A DNA stretch of 21,142 bases, from assembly GCA_905250885.1 (NCBI GenBank), contig CAJNOQ010003174.1:1-21142 (forward strand). Direction: 5' to 3'. Source of the stretch: Didymodactylos carnosus. Its lineage: Eukaryota; Rotifera; Eurotatoria; Philodinida; Philodinidae. The notes below the pieces were generated by a model, which was not told the DNA's origin, did not search any database, and worked only from the letters and a program-made list of their open reading frames with translations. The position numbers and the translations under genes are program-made. Positions 16,864 through 21,142 of this stretch are shown in pieces (within the stretch, counting starts at the first letter, position 1; each line of letters begins with the position of its first letter).

Positions 16864-17224
16864 TGTTATGTAACGCATCAGAGTCGTGCCTTAAGAGAGA
16901 AGATCATAGATAAGGGTATTGCGCAAGCATATATTCACGGTTATGGTGCAAGACTATGGTCAGGCTTATTGCGCAAGAATATTTATGGTTATTGTGTTTC
17001 AACCTTACTCACCGAAAACAGTTCTGGATGATGCAAGAACCTACAATATGACGTGACGTCACGGTATTGCATAATCAGCGCATCAGGCTTTATTTCTTAA
17101 GACTGTGCAACGGCTTATTATATACATGTGCGTTTTTTGTGTAATAGTGCATGCTATCTTTGTATAAACTTTTCTCCAATAAACATTAGGCGAGAAAGAT
17201 CTCAGTACACCCGGGAACCTAACA
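16864..17224 (+). mobile_element. Solo LTR, 361 bp
   Basis: It begins TGTTATG and ends CTAACA, giving a TGTTA/TAACA terminal inverted repeat with the canonical TG...CA. Inside are TTGCGCAA at about 16919 and 16969, a CRE-like palindrome CGTGACGTCACG at 17052-17063, a TATATA box near 17119 and AATAAA at 17178-17183, 41 bases before the end. This matches LTR layout (enhancer, TATA, poly-A signal, U5). No internal retroelement sequence adjoins it, so it is a solo LTR. Flanks read GAGGT and GAGAC, at best a partial target duplication. It shares its start, TTGCGCAA words and poly-A context with the LTR at 5009. Confidence 0.7.
17052..17063. promoter_or_regulatory. CRE-like palindrome in the solo LTR
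   Basis: CGTGACGTCACG contains the TGACGTCA core bound by CREB/ATF bZIP factors in animals. It lies upstream of the LTR TATA box, where enhancer sites are expected. Function is inferred from position only. Confidence 0.45.
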
Positions 17225-17435
17225 GAGACGATATGTGTATCTCTAGACGAGATTTGATGTAGGTAGAAATTTGAAGAAAACTTCGTTTAATCTTGCAAGT
17301 CTCATCCTTTGATATCCACTTTAATTTCTTCTACTGAATAAAAATATCTTTTCCATTGAAGAACGGCTTTAAGAAATTAAAATCAATGTCCTGTATCAGA
17401 AGTCTCAGTCCATCATCATTCAGTTTCTGGTGACA
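17225..17435. other. Spacer between solo LTR and unit B
   Basis: AT-rich with no recognised feature. Confidence 0.5.
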
Positions 17436-17750
17436 ATCTATCTTAATAATCATTCCACACGATTATGATGTGTTCATTACACCCACACAAAACAATAACC
17501 TTAATGTCTGACATACTATGTATATATTCACTCCCTCAGACGTAAAAAGTTATTTTTCTGACATAATATTGTTATTGTGGGTGGTATCATCAACTTTCGT
17601 ATGGATTTCAATTCTATTTTTTTCTCTCTTGTCTTCTTTCTGTCTGCTGAATGGATTACTCATGTTTAATAGAATATAGTATAGAGTACTTCTACTGTCC
17701 CTGTCTGTTGAAAAGTGGGTGTGTTTCTCTCTCTCTCTTCCCTTCAGCTG
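17436..17750 (+). repeat. Repeat unit B (5' part only)
   Basis: This matches the first about 315 bases of unit C (17975-18293), in direct orientation about 540 bases apart, and the corresponding part of unit A. It includes ACAAAACAATAACCTTAATG, the ATAATATTGTTATTGTGGG segment and the (CT)n tract. It ends at CCTTCAGCTG, where the 120-bp inverted-repeat arm begins (sharing CAGCTG). The ORF-bearing 3' part is missing. Confidence 0.8.
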
Positions 17751-17864
17751 TTATTCCATCATGAATAAATTATTTAAATGTAGTTAAAACATCTGAATCA
17801 TTTGTATCTGGCTTGGGGAAAGACCAGTTTTGGAGAGTATCCAAAACTGCTTTTTCTCCATTGA
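17745..17864 (+). repeat. Partner arm of the perfect 120-bp inverted repeat
   Basis: Exact reverse complement of 1-120. Its left edge CAGCTG overlaps the end of unit B, and similarity between B and C stops there, so this edge marks a junction. What the 120 bases belong to is unknown. Confidence 0.95.
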
Positions 17865-18532
17865 ACCAAACTCCAAACATACACCACTGATCATTGGTTT
17901 TTATAGTTCTATATAAACATGTGCAATTATGAAGAATTCTGTCTCAGATATAGAATTTCTCATTCCTATAAGAATCTATCTTTTAAATCCGTTCACACAG
18001 TTATGACGTGTTCATTACACTCACACAAAACAATAACCTTAATGTCTGACATACCATATGTTCGTTTACTCCGTCAGACCTAAAAAGTCATTTTTCTGTC
18101 ATAATATTGTTATTGTGGGTGGTATCGTCTAGTTAGTAAGAATTTCCGTTCTATTCTTTCTTTCTTTTCTCTTCTTTCTGTCTGCTGAATGCATTACTCA
18201 TCTTTAATAGAATATAGTATAGAGTACTTGTAGTGTCCCCGCCAGTTGAAAAGTGGGTGTGTTTCTCTCTCTCTCTCTCTCTCTCCTTCAGCTGTAGGGT
18301 TTTTTCCCTTCTTCTTTCTTCTATTTGGCGTTATGCCAATACACGAAAACTGTTCTTTTTTTCGCTACTCATATAGTGTAATTACGTAACAATGGCGAAA
18401 AACAGTTATGTTTACGCAATAATAATAATATATATGTACGTACATTCACATAACTTTTCATTTCATTTCTAACTACTCCATCGAACGCACATCTCTACTC
18501 TCTTACTCAATCCACGATTAAATTTATACAAT

Positions 18533-18772
18533 ATGACTCAAGATTTATTTCCAGAATTCACTAAAGGAAATCGATTTATTCAAATGATCAATCGCACACC
18601 ATTAGCGACTGCGAAACAATTCTCTTCTTCTTTTGTTGCTATTTCTAGTAATCATCAAACTCCAAATATGAATTTTGCACGGCCATATCAAGAAACCACC
18701 GTGGTGAATCCACCACCGAGTGGTGGTGGTGGTGGAGGACAAGGCACGAAACCACCAGAGAAACCCAAGTGA
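18533..18772 (+). CDS. Unknown 79-residue protein with polyglycine tract (unit C)
   Basis: A near-identical partner of the unit A ORF. It starts MTQDLFPEFTKGNRFIQMIN and ends GTKPPEKPK. ATG 18533 aligns with ATG 11813. The glycine tract is only six residues, (GGT)4 GGA GGA, compared with twelve plus Ala-Gly in A; this accounts for the full eight-residue length difference. No domain is recognised. The downstream second frame with the GTGAGT donor is also kept, with one residue change (D to G). Whether the protein is made is unknown. Confidence 0.5.
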   Translation: MTQDLFPEFTKGNRFIQMINRTPLATAKQFSSSFVAISSNHQTPNMNFARPYQETTVVNPPPSGGGGGGQGTKPPEKPK

Positions 18773-19030
18773 ACTATTCCAATATGTAAATAATTGCACA
18801 GGTTTTTCATGTATCAATCATTTAAAGAGATATATCATTTACTTGAGAAGATTATCTCCAGAAAGAAAGACATTTATGGTGAGTGTCTATTTTTACTCTA
18901 TTCCAAATATTAATTCTAAATATTTATTAGATTTGAATTAGAGTAAGTAAGTGGCTTCAGTTACTCTGGACAATGAAAATAGATCAGTATTGCATTACTG
19001 GTCTCAATGCTGATTAACCATGTTGAAAAG

Positions 19031-19031
19031 N
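19031..19031. other. Single ambiguous base (N) at a 150-bp deletion point
   Basis: The only N in the window falls exactly where unit C lacks 150 bases present in unit A. It may be a collapsed assembly gap rather than a real deletion. Confidence 0.8.
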
Positions 19032-19325
19032 TGTATTTCCGGATAATTCCTGTGAATATTGGCTGTTCTAGATATTCATTTCATGGTTGTCATCTAAATG
19101 GAAATTATTATCCACCTTCACATGGAGAAAACAATTTCTGTTGTATTGAATTGAATTGAGCTTGTTCGACATAAAATAGAAATGTCATACTTTTATCCGA
19201 TAATGTAGCTTTATGTACTAATTTTCAGTTTATTTTTCAGTTTAATTTTTGTTTAATAAACTTCGGTTTACGACATAACTGTAAAACACGCTCAATTTTT
19301 AGCCGATAAATATGTACACGTTGTC

Positions 19326-19875
19326 ATGGTTTAGTAGCTTAACAGTGTTGGAATAAAGAATACATTGTATAATATTCCAGCTGGTAGTGTGTTGACTAAA
19401 TGGGCTAAACGTGTACCAGTTTAGACAGATCCTTCATTTCGTTATATAATAAAAGCAAACAAGTAGTAAGCTTTCTGTTTCTCTTTCTCTCAAGTAGCTG
19501 ATCACTTGATTTTCGTTCGTGGATATTTTACTTATATGAAATTGTTGCATATTATCTTCTTTTCGCGGCAGATGGTTAAACTCCTTTTAAAAAAGAGATG
19601 GAGGCAATATTTTTGTATCGTTGTGATCGTCAGATGGGCAGGAAAAAAGTTATGTATCCTTATTACGCAATTCACCTGCGTTTCTGAGATAATGCACTTT
19701 TGCTGGACGCTCCTCTTTTTGCACAAAATCGGGCGCCTGAGCTGCGAATAAAACAGTTAGTTTTCATTCAAATTTAATGAAATTTTGGTTTTACACGTAA
19801 AAAATGATGATGAACCCGATGCAAACATTATCCTGCCAAAGGAGACCTTCATTATAACTTTCATCACTCGCCACA
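19326..19875. other. Intergenic, possible coding scrap at 19598-19752
   Basis: Mostly unassigned. From ATG 19598 one plus-strand frame reads MEAIFLYRCDRQMGRKKV and MYPYYAIHLRF to TGA 19685, then continues in the same frame DNALLLDAPLFAQNRAPELR. It has coding character across one stop but no recognised family. Other overlapping ORFs (19506-19751 plus, 19532-19726 minus) look like shadows. Confidence 0.3.
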
Positions 19876-20251
19876 TCAGCCATGATGACGGCACTGTTGA
19901 AGCCAGATTCGAATAAACTCATCTTGATCACAGTTCTTAATTGGGATAGTTTTATTTAGTGTTACTCTCAATTTTTTCAAATGGTATAATGTTGGGCATG
20001 AGCGATATATTGACTCCAACTGGTTTAAGCTGCTAATAGCTTCATCAATGATGTTATACTTATCTTTAAATTCCATGAATTCTAAAAGTATCACATTTAA
20101 CAGTAGAACATCATCAGGAGATTCTTCGTCGTTGTCGTCTTCTGAGACTCGTAATACGTCGTATAATAATATTGGGCTTTTATCAATTGCGAGATAACAA
20201 CGGAACGAAGAAAGGGTTTTAGCTTCGGGTTTCAGCTTCAACTTAATTGTG
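19876..20251 (-). CDS. Unknown protein or terminal exon, about 120 residues
   Basis: An open minus-strand frame ending at the TGA complement 19876-19878 (C-terminus WLQQCRHHG). It has no ATG at its beginning. The frame runs past the TTG at 20241 to a possible 3' splice site, CAG (complement 20252-20254), preceded by pyrimidine-rich CTACCT. A matching donor GTAAGC lies at 20317, giving a 66-base intron, a normal size for compact animal introns. The translation is mixed and acidic in the middle (VSEDDNDEESPDDV), then helical-looking (LLEFMEFKDKYNIIDEAISS). It has no signal peptide and no family I recognise. It could be the 3' exon of the gene whose upstream part is at 20378-20704, but the joining frame is unproven. 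Confidence 0.45.
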
Positions 20252-20317
20252 CTGAGGTAGTAACACTTACATTTGGTGGTACAGTTGTTGTTGGATATTA
20301 AAATTAAGTAGGCTTAC
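20252..20317 (-). other. Candidate 66-base intron
   Basis: The minus strand reads GTAAGC at the 5' edge and CTACCTCAG at the 3' edge, an acceptable GT-AG pair. The sequence between is AT-rich with in-frame stops. Support is by motif only. Confidence 0.3.
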
Positions 20318-20377
20318 GAGTTAGACGTTATCATTTTTTATGTACACGATATATCCCTAACAAGAGAAATCAAAAAT

Positions 20378-20704
20378 TCAAAACCGACGAAGCTTTTGTC
20401 CATCACTTCGTATAGATACTTTTAGGCTCGAAATAAAGAAGTCATTCCATATCTGAACAACAGTAGTAAAACCAATAATAATGCTTTGTAGACAATGCAA
20501 TGAATCTTTACTCGTACTTCTGTTATTAGAAGTTCCACAAGCTGCGCTAGTAATAGTGGTGATACAACCAACTGATAGACATGGATTACAAGTCGTTGCA
20601 AAATAACAAGCATATCTTGAATAAGTTATAACATCTTGTGGACTCGTGAGTTGTACCGTTGTACCATAATTTGCTGTTGAGGTACTACCAATGACGCAGA
20701 CCAT
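20378..20704 (-). CDS. Unknown cysteine-containing protein or exon
   Basis: A minus-strand frame with ATG at 20704 (MVCVIGSTSTANYGTTVQLT) and a stop at 20378-20380. The first 60 residues are rich in Thr, Ser and Cys (YACYFATTCNPCLSVGC, then AACGTSNN), suggesting a disulphide-bonded secreted or surface segment. The rest (residues 65-108) looks less coding-like and may run into an intron. The frame is open upstream of the ATG only to a TAA within GGTAAGG, itself a possible splice donor, so the 5' end may be an exon boundary near CAG just before TACCAATGG. No signal peptide or known domain was found. A weak likeness to small Cys-rich animal domains is not enough to name it. Confidence 0.35.
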   Translation of the reverse strand: MVCVIGSTSTANYGTTVQLTSPQDVITYSRYACYFATTCNPCLSVGCITTITSAACGTSNNRSTSKDSLHCLQSIIIGFTTVVQIWNDFFISSLKVSIRSDGQKLRRF

Positions 20705-21142
20705 TGGTACTGCTTTTACATGTACATATGCACCTTACCAGACATATTGTATTACCACTATATGGTAAACAAAAAAATGTAAGACGAAAGGGAGAAGAAT
20801 GTGCGTATATATTTGGACTTGGACTCATAGTTGTGTTCAATTTCGAAGGCTCTCTGTTGCTTGTTTCTTTCCTCCTCGGAGATCTTTCCAGTATAACATT
20901 TTGAAGGGAAAATGGAATAACAAATATATTCTTCTTTCTGTTTGAACACCACCAGCAACGAGACTGAAAACAGTAAACACCAACTCAGTGCCCGTACATC
21001 TGTCCCAATAAACTGTAGCCGTATATATACGCTCTATATATTCTCAACAATTGGGACTGGATCGTATGTGCTAAGAATCAGGGCCACTTTACACCATTTT
21101 TAATAAGAAATTTGCAACTGGAACGAACCATTTTGAACAGAG
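20705..21142. other. Right end of window, nothing firmly recognised
   Basis: ORFs on opposite strands overlap (20704-20904 plus, 20758-20958 minus). The minus one has a Lys/Glu-rich middle (ISEEERNKQQRAFEIEHNYE) that might be an exon of the same gene as 20378-20704, without further support. A TATATATA-like word lies near 21022-21040. Confidence 0.3.

Larger units (their letters stand above)
17975..19325 (+). repeat. Repeat unit C (gene-bearing, internal gap)
   Basis: Second ORF-bearing copy of the unit at 11285-12778. The order of leader, (CT)n, TATA-like box, ORF, possible splice donor and AATAAA (19255-19260) is preserved. Compared with A it lacks the bases equivalent to 12335-12484 (150 bp) and has a single N at 19031 at that point. 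Similarity ends at GTTGTC near 19325. High identity in both coding and non-coding parts points to a recent duplication. Confidence 0.8.

Overview
This is a eukaryotic, AT-rich, gene-poor stretch dominated by decayed and nested mobile DNA. The best taxonomic clue is the only large gene-like locus (about 5863-7864). It encodes the arrangement: N-terminal region, arginine ADP-ribosyltransferase-like (ART) domain, then kinesin-light-chain-type TPRs. From memory of the family, this combination is greatly expanded in bdelloid rotifers (Rotaria, Adineta). Short putative GT-AG introns, AATAAA signals and the mix of hAT, Ty3/gypsy-like LTR and non-LTR fragments fit that reading. The assignment is inference, because no marker gene is present.

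Layout. 1-120 is one arm of a perfect 120-bp inverted repeat whose partner lies at 17745-17864. About 147-1247 is a foldback element of roughly 1.1 kb. 1424-3102 is a terminal-inverted-repeat (TIR) element holding a second, 0.7-kb palindrome, and it lies directly before a broken hAT transposase C-terminus (3115-3297). A second hAT C-terminus faces it on the minus strand (3838-4016). 4553-5222 holds the 3' end of an LTR retrotransposon: integrase C-terminus, polypurine tract and LTR start. 5334-5717 may be a broken hAT N-terminus. The frame-disrupted ART-TPR gene follows at 5863-7864. 8157-9040 is a textbook non-autonomous hAT element with a perfect 8-bp target duplication.

From 9.1 to 11.3 kb there is unassigned DNA with two odd composition patches (CGTC/GACG words; TTCTTATAA words). 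11285-12778 and 17975-19325 are two closely similar copies of an unrecognised unit. It looks like a gene (TATA-like box, ATG, 79-87 codon ORF ending in a polyglycine run, AATAAA). A third, 5'-only copy (17436-17750) is joined to the 120-bp inverted-repeat arm. Between the copies lie a TCGA-rich patch, a small element with ACTTTCCGCG ends, a non-LTR reverse transcriptase fragment with the PQGSPL and FADD boxes (15178-15500), a MITE-like inverted repeat (15556-15835) and a solo LTR with TGTTA/TAACA ends (16864-17224). The right end carries two minus-strand ORFs of unknown function, possibly separated or joined by a short intron.

No pathway or operon can be proposed. The common theme is repeated insertion, inversion and decay of transposons around one broken ART-TPR gene and a small repeated gene family of unknown role. 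No tRNA, rRNA, CRISPR or telomeric array was seen.
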